A program made the position numbers and the translations under genes. DNA of 62,081 bases from Natronospirales bacterium (GTDB taxonomy: Bacteria; Pseudomonadota; Gammaproteobacteria; Natronospirales; REEB76): contig JAKAXB010000013.1 of NCBI GenBank assembly GCA_021816765.1, forward strand, positions 1 to 62,081, written 5' to 3'. Every line of letters begins with the position of its first letter. Position 1 is the first letter of the stretch. Below, in pieces: positions 48,204 through 57,698 of the stretch. Below the pieces are notes generated by a model. The model ran no database searches. It was given only the letters and a program-made list of their open reading frames with translations, and had not been told where the DNA came from.

Positions 48204-49773
48204 ACTGCCAATGCGTGCGCCCGGGCAAACAATGAAAGCAGCCCCCGCGTGCCGCGTATTGCGTTTATCGGCAGGCAAGCCGGGCCGGATCGCGGTCATG
48301 GCTCTGTTGCTTGCCGGACTTTCCGCCTGCGCCGTCGGCCCCCGTTACCGGAGGCCGGCACCGCCTGCGGTGAAGCGCTACACCGCTGCGCCGATGGCGC
48401 TTACGCTTTCCCCCGCTCAATCCGTTTCCGGTCTCGCGACCGGCGCGCAGAGATTCTCAAATGGCGCAAACGTCAATCCGGAATGGTGGATAAATTTCGG
48501 TTCGCAGGCCCTGGATGCGCTTGTGACCCAGGCATTGACGCACAATCCGGATCTCACTGCCGCTCAGGCCACGTTGGAGGAAACCCAATATAATTTGCAG
48601 GCGGTCAATGGCATTTTTTATCCGCAGGTAGCGCTGGGATTGGGCGGCGAACGCATTCATACCTCCGGCGCGTCCAGCGGCGGCTTTGCCGGACCCCAGC
48701 TTTATAACCTTTATACCGGTCAGGTATCCGTGAGTTATTACCCGGATGTATTCGGCCTGAACCGTTTGGTGTCGAGAGGCGGGGAGGCGCAGGTGGACGT
48801 CGCCCGGGACCAGTTGCTGGCCGCGCGCCTCATCATCGAAAGCAATGTGGTGAATGCTGCGCTGGATCTGGCTGCGCTTGAGGAAGAAGTGACGGCCACC
48901 AGAAATACCATCGCTGATCAGCAGCGGATTCTCAACCTGACACGCACCCGATACCGGCTCGGCTCCGCTTCACAATTCGACGTACTTACCCAGCAAAGCC
49001 AGCTTGCCAGCACCCAGGCACGGCTCCCGGCGTTGCTGCAGGTACGTGATGCAGAGCGACACTTGCTCGCCACTTATCTCGGCAGGTTTCCCTCCAGAAC
49101 AGGAAGTTTGCAGATACCTGTGCTTTCGAAACTGAGATTACCGGCGAACCTGCCCGTAAGCGTGCCCTCGGCACTGGTACGGCAACGACCGGATATCCTT
49201 GCCGCGGAAGCGCAACTGCGCGCCGCCAATGCCCAGGTGGGCGAACAAGTGGCCCGCATGTATCCGAACCTGCAACTGACGGGCAACTTCGGCAATCAAA
49301 GCAACAATGCAGGTACGCTGTTCGATCCGGCGAGTCGCATCTGGAACCTGGCCGCCAGTATCGTATTGCCGCTGTTCGAGGGAGGCACGCTCGAAGCACA
49401 GAAACATGCTGCGGAAGCGGCCTATCGCGGTGTGTTCGCCAATTACCAGAATACGGTGCTGAATGCGTTCCGCAACGTGGCGGATGTGCTGCGCGCACTG
49501 CAACACGACGCTCTCGTGCTGGATGCCCAGGCGCGTGCAATGCGGGATGCCAGCCGCGCCTTCGCACTGGTGCGTATCCAATACCGGGACGGCGCGGTGG
49601 ATTACCTGAGTCTGCTCACCAGCGAAATTCAGTATGAAAACGCACGCATTGCCTACGTGCAGGCTGAGGCCCAGCGTTATGCGGATACCACGGCCCTGTA
49701 TGTCGCGTTTGGAGGCGGCACGGTGGAACCGCCACCCTCAGACCATTCCATGCCGCCACGCACCCAGCGCTAG
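48196..49773 (+). CDS. NodT-family efflux outer-membrane lipoprotein
   Basis: A 525-residue outer-membrane channel with lipobox GLSAC (Cys45 from this start; Cys33 if ATG 48232 is used). AVGPRYRRPAPP right after the cysteine and two OEP repeats are characteristic of NodT/OprM-type factors. It serves the following RND pump. Its start overlaps the tetR gene by eight bases, so it is translated from the same message. Confidence 0.92.
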   Translation: MHKLPMRAPGQTMKAAPACRVLRLSAGKPGRIAVMALLLAGLSACAVGPRYRRPAPPAVKRYTAAPMALTLSPAQSVSGLATGAQRFSNGANVNPEWWINFGSQALDALVTQALTHNPDLTAAQATLEETQYNLQAVNGIFYPQVALGLGGERIHTSGASSGGFAGPQLYNLYTGQVSVSYYPDVFGLNRLVSRGGEAQVDVARDQLLAARLIIESNVVNAALDLAALEEEVTATRNTIADQQRILNLTRTRYRLGSASQFDVLTQQSQLASTQARLPALLQVRDAERHLLATYLGRFPSRTGSLQIPVLSKLRLPANLPVSVPSALVRQRPDILAAEAQLRAANAQVGEQVARMYPNLQLTGNFGNQSNNAGTLFDPASRIWNLAASIVLPLFEGGTLEAQKHAAEAAYRGVFANYQNTVLNAFRNVADVLRALQHDALVLDAQARAMRDASRAFALVRIQYRDGAVDYLSLLTSEIQYENARIAYVQAEAQRYADTTALYVAFGGGTVEPPPSDHSMPPRTQR

Positions 49774-49791
49774 TCCATCGGAGATTCAGTC

Positions 49792-50898
49792 ATGAGCAGA
49801 TCGGAAAAAAACATCATGCTGCGCACCGCCGTCGTGGCAGTGCTGCTGCTCGTCATCCTGTTCGGCGTTAAGGCCTGGCTTGGCTATCGAGCCCGTGCGG
49901 CATTGGCGCACCGTGGGGCGTTTTCGGTCAGCGTGTCGGCAGCTCCGGTCGGGACTGCCGCTTGGCAGCAGCAGATCCACGCCGTGGCAAACCTGGTGGC
50001 AGTCGCCGGTGTGCATCTCACACCGCAGTTGCCGGGACAGATTACGGGCATCTACTTCCATTCCGGCGAGTACGTGCGCAAGGGCCGGCGGCTGGTGCAG
50101 ATAGATGACTCCAATCAGCGCGCCCAGCTTGCCAGTGATCGCGCTTCGGCGGAGCTTGCGCGTATCAATTATCAGCGCGCCAAAGGGCTCTACCGGGCGC
50201 ATGCCACCAGTCGCGCGACCCTCGACACCGCGCGCGCCGGTTACGCAAACGCCCGGGCCTCCGTAGCCAATGACCGGGCAACCCTTGCCAAGCTTGCACT
50301 GAGCGCACCCTTCTCGGGCTGGATGGGTGTCAGGGAAGTGAGTCTCGGTCAGTACCTCACGCCCGGCACCGAGATCGCCGCGCTCAATGCCTGGGACCCG
50401 TTGCGTGCAGAATTCACCGTGCCGCAAAGCGAACTGGGCCTCATTCATACCGGCCAGAGCGTCGTACTCGGAGTCAATACCTTCCCGGGCAAAGCGTTTG
50501 ATGGCAGGGTCATCGCCCTCAGTTCCGAGGTGGACCCGAGCACCCGCAATATCACCGTGGATGCCACCATTCCGAATCCCGGACATCTGCTGCGACCCGG
50601 CATGTTCGGAGAAGCCGTGCTGCTGGTGGGGGCGGTGAGGAAAGTGCTGGTGGTACCGACAGTGGCCATCACTTACAACACCTTCGGCGACTATGTCTAT
50701 GTGGTCCGGCGGGAACAGCCCAAGGGCGGCAAGCCCATACGGGTGGCGATCGCCACCACCGTCACCACCGGCGAGACCCGCGACGGCATGACGGAGATAC
50801 TCTCGGGCCTCAAGGCCGGAGAAACGGTGGTGACCGCCGGACAGATCAAGCTGCGCAGCGGCATGCCGGTCACCATCGTGCGGTCTGCTGCGCACTGA
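49792..50898 (+). CDS. RND efflux periplasmic adaptor subunit (MexA/MdtA-like)
   Basis: A 368-residue membrane fusion protein with an N-terminal helix (TAVVAVLLLVILFGVKAWL). The lipoyl halves (LTPQLPGQITGIYFHSGEYV and LSAPFSGWMGVREVSLGQYL), a helical hairpin and a C-terminal membrane-proximal domain are all present. It links the NodT channel to the RND pump. It starts 18 bp after the lipoprotein gene and 12 bp before the pump gene. Confidence 0.93.
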   Translation: MSRSEKNIMLRTAVVAVLLLVILFGVKAWLGYRARAALAHRGAFSVSVSAAPVGTAAWQQQIHAVANLVAVAGVHLTPQLPGQITGIYFHSGEYVRKGRRLVQIDDSNQRAQLASDRASAELARINYQRAKGLYRAHATSRATLDTARAGYANARASVANDRATLAKLALSAPFSGWMGVREVSLGQYLTPGTEIAALNAWDPLRAEFTVPQSELGLIHTGQSVVLGVNTFPGKAFDGRVIALSSEVDPSTRNITVDATIPNPGHLLRPGMFGEAVLLVGAVRKVLVVPTVAITYNTFGDYVYVVRREQPKGGKPIRVAIATTVTTGETRDGMTEILSGLKAGETVVTAGQIKLRSGMPVTIVRSAAH

Positions 50899-50910
50899 GC
50901 GGAGACCGGC

Positions 50911-53900
50911 ATGCGTTTCACCGACATCTTCATCCGTCGCCCGGTTCTCGCTACCGCACTGAGCCTCGTGATCCTGCTGCTCGGCCTGCGCGCCTGGACG
51001 GCCATGACGGTGGAGGAGTATCCGCAGGTCACCAGCACGCTGATTACCGTGACCACCGCTTATCCCGGCGCCGATCCGAAGACCGTGCAGGGATTCGTGA
51101 CGGCGCGGCTGGAACAGTCCATCGCCTCGGCTCCCGGTATTGATTACATGACTTCGTCCAGTGCCCAGAGCCTGTCCAGCATCACGGTGTACATGAAGCT
51201 CAATTACGATCCCAACGCCGCTGTGGCGCAGATTCTCTCCAAGGTGCAGCAGGTGCAGAACCAGTTGCCCACCGGCACCCAGTCGCCGGTGATCAACGAG
51301 ACCGTGGGCGACCAGACGGCACTCATGTATCTGGCGTTCTACAGCAAGACCCTTGATCAGCAGCAGGTGAACGATTATGTGCTGCGGGTAGCGCAGCCGA
51401 AAATCCAGGGCGAACCGGGGGTCGGGCAGGCACAGATCGTGCCGGCGGGCACCGGACCCAGCGGCAACAGTTTTGTGCTGCGCGCCTGGCTGGATCCCAA
51501 TAAGCTGGCGGCGTTCAATCTCACGCCGGCAGACGTATCCGCCGCACTCGCCGCCAACAATTTCATCAGCGCCGTGGGGCGGACAAAGTCCGCAAATATC
51601 GCGCGCACCATCGCTGCGGAAACCTCGCTGGACAGTCCCGGTGGATTCCGCCGGATGGTGATCGCGAACCGCGGCAATACCCTGGTGCGCCTGGGGGATA
51701 TCGCCCAGGTAAAGCTCGGCGCCCAGAATTACAACCAGGCGGTATTCTACAACGGCACGCCCGCAGTGTTCATCGGCGTGTTCCCCACTCCCGGTGCCAA
51801 CAGCCTGACGGTGGCAAGCGGCGTGCACCAGGCGTTCGCCGAGCTTACGCACTCGCTGCCGCCCGGTATCCGGGCGGCCATTCCCTATGACGGCAGCGAG
51901 TACATTCAGCGTTCCATACATGAAGTTACGCTGACCATCGCCATCACCCTGGCGGTGGTGGTGGTGGTGATTTTCCTGTTCCTGGGATCCTTGCGGTCGC
52001 TGCTGATACCGGCCATCGCCATTCCCTTGTCGGTGATCGGTGCTGGCACCCTGATGATCGCCATGGGTTACTCCATTAACCTGCTGACACTCTTGGCGGT
52101 GGTGCTGGCGATCGGGCTGGTGGTGGACGATGCCATCATCGTGGTGGAGAACATCCACCGGCACATCGAGGAGGGCAAGCTGCCCCTGCAGGCCGCGCTC
52201 ATGAGCGCGCGTGAGCTGGCTTCGCCCATCATCGTCATGGCCACCACGCTGGCGGCGGTGTTCGCGCCCATCGGCCTTACCGGCGGGCTCACCGGCAGCC
52301 TGTTCTCGCAGTTTGCTTTCACGCTGGTGTTCACGGTGGTGGTCTCGGCGGTGGTGGCGCTCACATTCTCGCCGATGATTTCCTCCAAAGTGCTGCGCCA
52401 CAGCAAACCCCGGGGCCTCGGCCACGCGCTGGATGCCGGCTTCAACCGGCTGCGCCACGCGTATGATCGCTCTCTTGCCGCCGTACTCAAGCAGCGGGCG
52501 GCGGTGCTGGTGGTGGTGGCCGGTGTGCTGATCGCGATCCCGGTGATGTTCCTCGGCGTTCCGGGGGAACTCGCGCCCACCGAGGACCAGGGGCTGATCC
52601 TGGTGTCCGCCACCGGTCCGGCCACCGCCACCCTGGGATATTTGAACAAATATACCGCACAGATTCGCAAGATCTTCGACAGCTTTCCGGAAACCAGGCA
52701 GGTATTCCAGATCAACGGAATATCACTGGGCGGCGGCGGCGGGAACAACGCCGGTATTGACGGCATGAAGCTCAAGGACTGGAGCAAGCGCTCCCGGAGC
52801 CAGATGCAACTTCTGCCGCTGGTGCAGGCCCGGCTCAGCCAGGTCACCGGCCTGCAGGCGGCGGCCTTCCAGAAACCCACCCTGCCGGGCTCGCCCACCG
52901 GCTTCCCGGTGCAGTTCGTGATCACTTCCAGCGGCAATTATCTCAAGATTGATCAGGAGGCAAACACGCTGATCGCCGCCGCCATGAAAAGCGGGTTGTT
53001 TTCCTTCGTCACCAAGGATCTGCGCTACGATAACCCGCAGGTGACGGTGAGCATTAACCGCAACGTGGCGGGCACACTCGGGGTCAGCATGGCTGACATC
53101 GGCCAGAACCTCAGTCCGCTGCTCAGCGGTAACTACGTGAACCGCTTCAACCTGAATGGCCGCAGCTACAAGGTGATACCGCAGGTGCCGGATCGCTTCC
53201 GCGCCGATCCCGCGCTGCTCGGCCGCTATTACGTCCGTAACAGCACCGGCCAATTGCTGCCGTTGTCCACTCTGATTGCCGTGCATACCCGGGTTCAGCC
53301 GGAGTTCCTGCCGCAGTTCCAGCAGCTCAACTCCGCGACCATCGAGGGGGTGATGGCGCCGGGTGTCACCCTGGGACAAGCGTTGTCATACCTCAAGGTA
53401 GAAGCGGAGAAAATCCTGCCCAGTGGCTTCGGCTACGACTACGCCGCCCAGTCGCGGCAGTACATCCAGCAGGGCAACACTTTTCTTATTACCTTCATGC
53501 TGTCTGTTCTGCTGGTGTATTTGCTGCTGGCGATGCAATTCGAGAGCTTCCGGGATCCGCTCATTGTGATGGTGACCGTACCCATGGCCATCTCCGGGGC
53601 ACTGCTATTCATGTATTTCGGCGCCGCCACGCTCAATATTTACACCGAGGTGGGTATCGTCGCGCTGATCGGCTTGATCACCAAGCAGGGCATCCTGATC
53701 GTACAGTTCGCCAACGTGATCCAGGAGACCGAGGGACTGGACCGGCGCGCGGCGGTGCAGAAGGCCTCCAGTATCCGCCTGCGGCCGATCCTCATGACCA
53801 CCGGCGCCATGGTGTTTGGCGCCGTGCCGCTGATCCTGGCCACCGGACCCGGCTCGGTGAGCCGCTTCGACATGGGGCTGGTGATCGCCGCAGGTCTCGC

Positions 53901-54036
53901 CATTGGTGCGTTGTTTTCCCTCTATGTGGTGCCGGTGATCTACACGTATCTGGCCACAGCTAAGAAAGGAATCTCAGAGCCAGCTGCGGGCATTTCTGTA
54001 AACGCTGCGGGTGATAATCACCAGAACACGCCCTGA
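50911..54036 (+). CDS. RND-family multidrug efflux permease (HAE1 type)
   Basis: A 1041-residue inner-membrane pump with 12 helices and two large periplasmic loops, the normal size for AcrB/MexB/MdtB relatives. The N-terminus FTDIFIRRPVLATALSLVIL and the helix-4 segment GLVVDDAIIVVENIHRH with paired aspartates for proton relay are intact. It exports drugs or lipophilic compounds through the adaptor and NodT channel. A bidirectional terminator follows after about 40 bp. Confidence 0.95.
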   Translation: MRFTDIFIRRPVLATALSLVILLLGLRAWTAMTVEEYPQVTSTLITVTTAYPGADPKTVQGFVTARLEQSIASAPGIDYMTSSSAQSLSSITVYMKLNYDPNAAVAQILSKVQQVQNQLPTGTQSPVINETVGDQTALMYLAFYSKTLDQQQVNDYVLRVAQPKIQGEPGVGQAQIVPAGTGPSGNSFVLRAWLDPNKLAAFNLTPADVSAALAANNFISAVGRTKSANIARTIAAETSLDSPGGFRRMVIANRGNTLVRLGDIAQVKLGAQNYNQAVFYNGTPAVFIGVFPTPGANSLTVASGVHQAFAELTHSLPPGIRAAIPYDGSEYIQRSIHEVTLTIAITLAVVVVVIFLFLGSLRSLLIPAIAIPLSVIGAGTLMIAMGYSINLLTLLAVVLAIGLVVDDAIIVVENIHRHIEEGKLPLQAALMSARELASPIIVMATTLAAVFAPIGLTGGLTGSLFSQFAFTLVFTVVVSAVVALTFSPMISSKVLRHSKPRGLGHALDAGFNRLRHAYDRSLAAVLKQRAAVLVVVAGVLIAIPVMFLGVPGELAPTEDQGLILVSATGPATATLGYLNKYTAQIRKIFDSFPETRQVFQINGISLGGGGGNNAGIDGMKLKDWSKRSRSQMQLLPLVQARLSQVTGLQAAAFQKPTLPGSPTGFPVQFVITSSGNYLKIDQEANTLIAAAMKSGLFSFVTKDLRYDNPQVTVSINRNVAGTLGVSMADIGQNLSPLLSGNYVNRFNLNGRSYKVIPQVPDRFRADPALLGRYYVRNSTGQLLPLSTLIAVHTRVQPEFLPQFQQLNSATIEGVMAPGVTLGQALSYLKVEAEKILPSGFGYDYAAQSRQYIQQGNTFLITFMLSVLLVYLLLAMQFESFRDPLIVMVTVPMAISGALLFMYFGAATLNIYTEVGIVALIGLITKQGILIVQFANVIQETEGLDRRAAVQKASSIRLRPILMTTGAMVFGAVPLILATGPGSVSRFDMGLVIAAGLAIGALFSLYVVPVIYTYLATAKKGISEPAAGISVNAAGDNHQNTP

Positions 54037-54077
54037 CAGTTTCCTGATTGTCGGCAGGGGCGAGCATACGTCCAGTA

Positions 54078-54111
54078 AAAAATCAGCCCCGCTTGTGCGG
54101 GGCTGATTTTT
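54078..54111. terminator. Bidirectional Rho-independent terminator
   Basis: A 15-bp perfect stem (AAAATCAGCCCCGC / GCGGGGCTGATTTT core) with a TTGT loop is flanked by A-run and T-run. It separates the convergent RND operon and Bax-inhibitor-1 gene and can stop both. Confidence 0.92.
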
Positions 54112-54127
54112 GTCACTATGCCTGTCT

Positions 54128-54874
54128 TTACCGTCGCGTGTTGCCCAGCAGGCGCAGGATTTCCAGATACAGCCAGATGAGCGTCACCATGAGGGCGAAG
54201 GCGCCATACCATTCCATATAACGCGGCGCACCCGCGGCCGCCTGTTTGGAGATCATGTCGAAATCCAGTATCAGGTTGAAGGCAGCGACGGCCACGATGA
54301 ACAGGCTGATGCCGATGGACAGGCCGGTGTGGCCGAAGAGCATGGACGTGTCCACATGGAACATGCTGACAAGCCAGGTGAGCGCGTAGAAAATCACGAT
54401 ACCGAGGGTGGCCGCGCCCACCATCTTGTAAAGCCAGGGTGTGGCCTTGATGACACCGGTGCGATACAGGATCAGCATCCCTAAGGCCACCGCCAGGGTG
54501 AGCGCGACCGCCTGGATGACGATGCCGGGATATTGGATATTGAAAATCGCCGAAACACCGCCCACCACGAAACCTTCGCAGATGGCGTACAGGGGCGCGG
54601 TAATCATCGCCCAATTGGGCTTGAAGGCCGTGGCGATGCCGAAGATGAGGCCGCCGATGACGCCACCCATCACATAGGGCATGACCGCGGCGCTGTCATG
54701 CGTGACATACAGCCGCGACCAGCACCAGGCGGCGGTAAGCATCACCAGCACCAGCAGAATCAGGCTCTTGCCGATGGTACCGTTGACCGTCATGCGTTCG
54801 CCGGCGATGGCGATGGGGTTCTGGAAAGCTTTGGCCCTGAGGGCGGGATTGCCGGTTTTCATTGGAAGAGGCAT
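54128..54874 (-). CDS. Bax inhibitor-1/YccA family membrane protein
   Basis: A 248-residue inner-membrane protein with seven helices. The family's conserved parts are LYAICEGFVVGGVSAIFN in the middle and FNLILDFDMISKQAAAGAPR near the end, where the acidic residues form the pH-sensing pair of BI-1 proteins. Members form calcium leak channels or regulate membrane protease FtsH. ATG 54874 has AGGAA seven bases upstream. It stands alone. Confidence 0.92.
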   Translation of the reverse strand: MPLPMKTGNPALRAKAFQNPIAIAGERMTVNGTIGKSLILLVLVMLTAAWCWSRLYVTHDSAAVMPYVMGGVIGGLIFGIATAFKPNWAMITAPLYAICEGFVVGGVSAIFNIQYPGIVIQAVALTLAVALGMLILYRTGVIKATPWLYKMVGAATLGIVIFYALTWLVSMFHVDTSMLFGHTGLSIGISLFIVAVAAFNLILDFDMISKQAAAGAPRYMEWYGAFALMVTLIWLYLEILRLLGNTRR

Positions 54875-54992
54875 GGGTATATTCCTGGGTTGAGATACCG
54901 TGATTGGACAGCCTGCCGTCCGCTAAGTTGCGCCACGCCATGTGGCAACGGCAGGTTACACTGTGCATCATTATATAGTGGAGCGGGGCAGC

Positions 54993-57698
54993 GTGGCAGG
55001 CCAACGCCTCTGGCACGAGAGCGAGATTCTCATGGCGCTGGATGCCGGCGCGACGGTGGTAGCAGCCAGCGAGCGGCTGGCCCGGGCCGCGCGGCTGGCG
55101 CATGCGGCACGTGCGCGCACGGCCGAGGTGTGGGAGCGTCCCGCCGTGCTCAGCTGGGGCGTGTTCCTCCAGCGACAATTCTCAGTCTATGAAGAAGCCC
55201 GGTTGCAACCCGGTCCCCGGCTTCTGGGCGCCCATCAGGCGGAAACCCTGTGGGAGACCGTGATCCACGCGGGCCACGACGGTTCCGCGCTGCTGCAACC
55301 GGCGGCCACGGCCCACGCCGCCCACGCCGCCTGGGCTGTGTGTCAGGCCTATGGCATTCCCCTTATCGAGCTGACGCAGGCGGCGGCCGGTGACGACGCG
55401 CGCCAATTCGCGCAATGGGCACAGCATTTCGCACAACGCTGCGAGACACACGGCCTTCTGGATCCGGCGCGCTTGCCGGATTATCTGACAACGCAGCTGA
55501 TAGCTGAAAAGCTGGCAGCCCCGAAATATTGTGTGTTCGCCGGTTTCGAGGAATTCACGCCACAGCAGCAGCGACTGTTGGCTGCGTTGCGTGCGGCGGG
55601 CAGCCAAGTCGAGCAGCTGCCGGTGTCCGGCGAGTGCGCGAACAGCCGTCAACGCATTGCCTGTGGGGATGCGCAAGCGGAGATGCAGGCGGCCGCGCGC
55701 TGGGCACGGGCGCTGCTGGAATGTTCGCCCACCACGCGCATCGGAATCGTTGCCCGGGACCTGACAGAACAGCGCCAGGCATTTGCCCGCACTCTCGATC
55801 AGGTTCTGTGCCCCGGCAGGCTGCCGGGTGATCCATCTTCGCGTCCCTACAACCTCTCCATCGGCCGGCCGCTCGCGGATTGCCCGGTAGTGAGCGATGC
55901 ACTCAACGTACTGCAATCGTTGCGGCGACGCTTGCCGTTTGCACAGGCGAGCCACCTGCTGCGTTCACCATTTATCACGGCCGGTGACAGTGAATCGCCG
56001 GCGCGTGCACGCCTCGAAGTCAGCCTCCGCGACGCCAATCTCGAAGAGGTAGGCCTGGGACGGTTGCTGATGTTGGCGGAGCAAGGCGGTGAAACCCAGA
56101 CATTGAAATCGGCGCTGGAGGCGGTCTTGCAACTGCTGCGCGTCACCCCGGCGCGGCAACTGCCCAGCGCCTGGTCGAAGTCTTTTGCTGCAATACTCAA
56201 GGCATTCCGCTGGCCGGGGGAACGCACCTCCGATGCCGGCGAGTACCAGGCGGTACAGAGCCTGCGCGAAGTGTTGGGAGATTTCGCGCGCCTGGATGCG
56301 GTGTTGCAACCCATCCAGGCGGAGGACGCACTCACGCGTTTCACGCGGCTGGTCTCGCAGCGCGAGTTCCAGCCGGCCAGTGCGGATGTGCCGTTGCAGG
56401 TGCTCGGCATACCGGAAACCGCCGGTCTGCAGTTCGACCACCTGTGGATCATGGGTTTGACCGACGATGTGTGGCCACCAAGTCCGCGTCCCGATCCTTT
56501 CATCCCCTGGACGATCCAGCGGCGTCACCAGCTGCCGCATGCCAGCGCCGCACGTGAACTGGAGTATGCCGTCCAGGTTACGGGTCGGCTCTTAAACTGT
56601 GCTACTGACGTGGTGGTGAGCGCACCACAACGCGATGCGGACACGGAATTGCGCTGCAGTCCGCTGCTGGCGGATATCGAACTGACAGTGCCGGCGCAGT
56701 TGCTGCAAAGTCCGGTGCAGTACTGGCATGACCGCCTGCAGAAAGAGGCTGCCGCGGCCCTCACGGAATTCACGGATGAACAGGGGCCGCCGCTGGCGGA
56801 GGCCGGTATCGTCGCGGGCGGCACCAAGGTGCTGCAGGCGCAAGCGGCCTGTCCGTTCCGGTGCTTCGCCATATATAGGTTGGGCGCGCAGCCACTGGCG
56901 AGGCCGTCGCCCGGACTCAGCCCGATGGAGCGTGGCTCACTGTTGCACGAAGCCCTGGCACGTCTGTGGGAGCGACTCAGGGATCACGCCACTCTCGCGG
57001 GCTTGCCGACTGGCGAGCGTGTGCAGCAGGTCGAAGACTGCGTCACCCAGGTGGTGAACAAGTATGCATCGCGCAATCCCGATGTCTTCACACCGAATTT
57101 CAAGCGGCTGGAACAGGAGCGCCTCACGAGATTGATCGCGGCGTGGCTTGAAATCGAAGCAACGCGCGCCCCGTTCAGTGTCGAGAAGCCTGAGCAGGAG
57201 CGGAGCGTGACGCTAGGCCGTCTCAGGCTCAATACCCGTGTGGACCGCGTTGACCGAATGCCGGGCGGCAGGCACGTGGTCATTGACTACAAAAGCGGTG
57301 AAGCCGACCCGCGCGACTGGCTGGGTGTACGGCCGGATGAACCGCAGTTGCCGATCTATGCGGTGTCGGATCCGCAACTGCCGACGGCGGTGTTGTTCGC
57401 ACAGCTGCGCGCCGGCGATCTGCGTTATCGCGGATTTGCCGAACAGGGCGGGCTGGTGCCGGAGGTCGGAGACTATGGCTCTGCGCGCAAGAAATCGGAT
57501 GACCCGCAAGATTGGCCCGCATTGCTGGCGCACTGGCAAGTCGCGGTGACGGCGCTGGCGGAAGAATTCGTGCAGGGGATCGCACGCGTGGCTCCAAAGT
57601 ACGGCGCCGACACCTGCCGCTACTGCCATCTGCAAGCACTGTGCCGCATCCATGAGCGCGATGCTTTGAGCAGGGAGGGCGATGATGCGCAAGGGTGA
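54993..57698 (+). CDS. AddB-like PD-(D/E)XK nuclease (probable DNA repair protein)
   Basis: A 901-residue protein of the group often annotated as probable DNA repair protein. The C-terminal nuclease has VVIDYKSG (D765, K767) and the iron-sulfur cysteines C620, C875, C878 and C884; the C-x2-C-x5-C tail spacing equals that of AddB. The N-terminal ~500 residues resemble an inactive helicase, with no clear Walker A. It probably forms an AddAB-like complex with the next gene to resect double-strand breaks. Start choice: GTG 54993 has GGAG upstream; ATG 54942 and ATG 55032 are in frame. It overlaps the helicase gene by 17 bp. Confidence 0.85.
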   Translation: MAGQRLWHESEILMALDAGATVVAASERLARAARLAHAARARTAEVWERPAVLSWGVFLQRQFSVYEEARLQPGPRLLGAHQAETLWETVIHAGHDGSALLQPAATAHAAHAAWAVCQAYGIPLIELTQAAAGDDARQFAQWAQHFAQRCETHGLLDPARLPDYLTTQLIAEKLAAPKYCVFAGFEEFTPQQQRLLAALRAAGSQVEQLPVSGECANSRQRIACGDAQAEMQAAARWARALLECSPTTRIGIVARDLTEQRQAFARTLDQVLCPGRLPGDPSSRPYNLSIGRPLADCPVVSDALNVLQSLRRRLPFAQASHLLRSPFITAGDSESPARARLEVSLRDANLEEVGLGRLLMLAEQGGETQTLKSALEAVLQLLRVTPARQLPSAWSKSFAAILKAFRWPGERTSDAGEYQAVQSLREVLGDFARLDAVLQPIQAEDALTRFTRLVSQREFQPASADVPLQVLGIPETAGLQFDHLWIMGLTDDVWPPSPRPDPFIPWTIQRRHQLPHASAARELEYAVQVTGRLLNCATDVVVSAPQRDADTELRCSPLLADIELTVPAQLLQSPVQYWHDRLQKEAAAALTEFTDEQGPPLAEAGIVAGGTKVLQAQAACPFRCFAIYRLGAQPLARPSPGLSPMERGSLLHEALARLWERLRDHATLAGLPTGERVQQVEDCVTQVVNKYASRNPDVFTPNFKRLEQERLTRLIAAWLEIEATRAPFSVEKPEQERSVTLGRLRLNTRVDRVDRMPGGRHVVIDYKSGEADPRDWLGVRPDEPQLPIYAVSDPQLPTAVLFAQLRAGDLRYRGFAEQGGLVPEVGDYGSARKKSDDPQDWPALLAHWQVAVTALAEEFVQGIARVAPKYGADTCRYCHLQALCRIHERDALSREGDDAQG

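Noticed and set aside
49786-52458. 890-codon open frame on the minus strand opposite the RND genes
   Set aside because: It lies opposite two clear RND genes and its His/Arg/Gly-rich product has no recognisable family.
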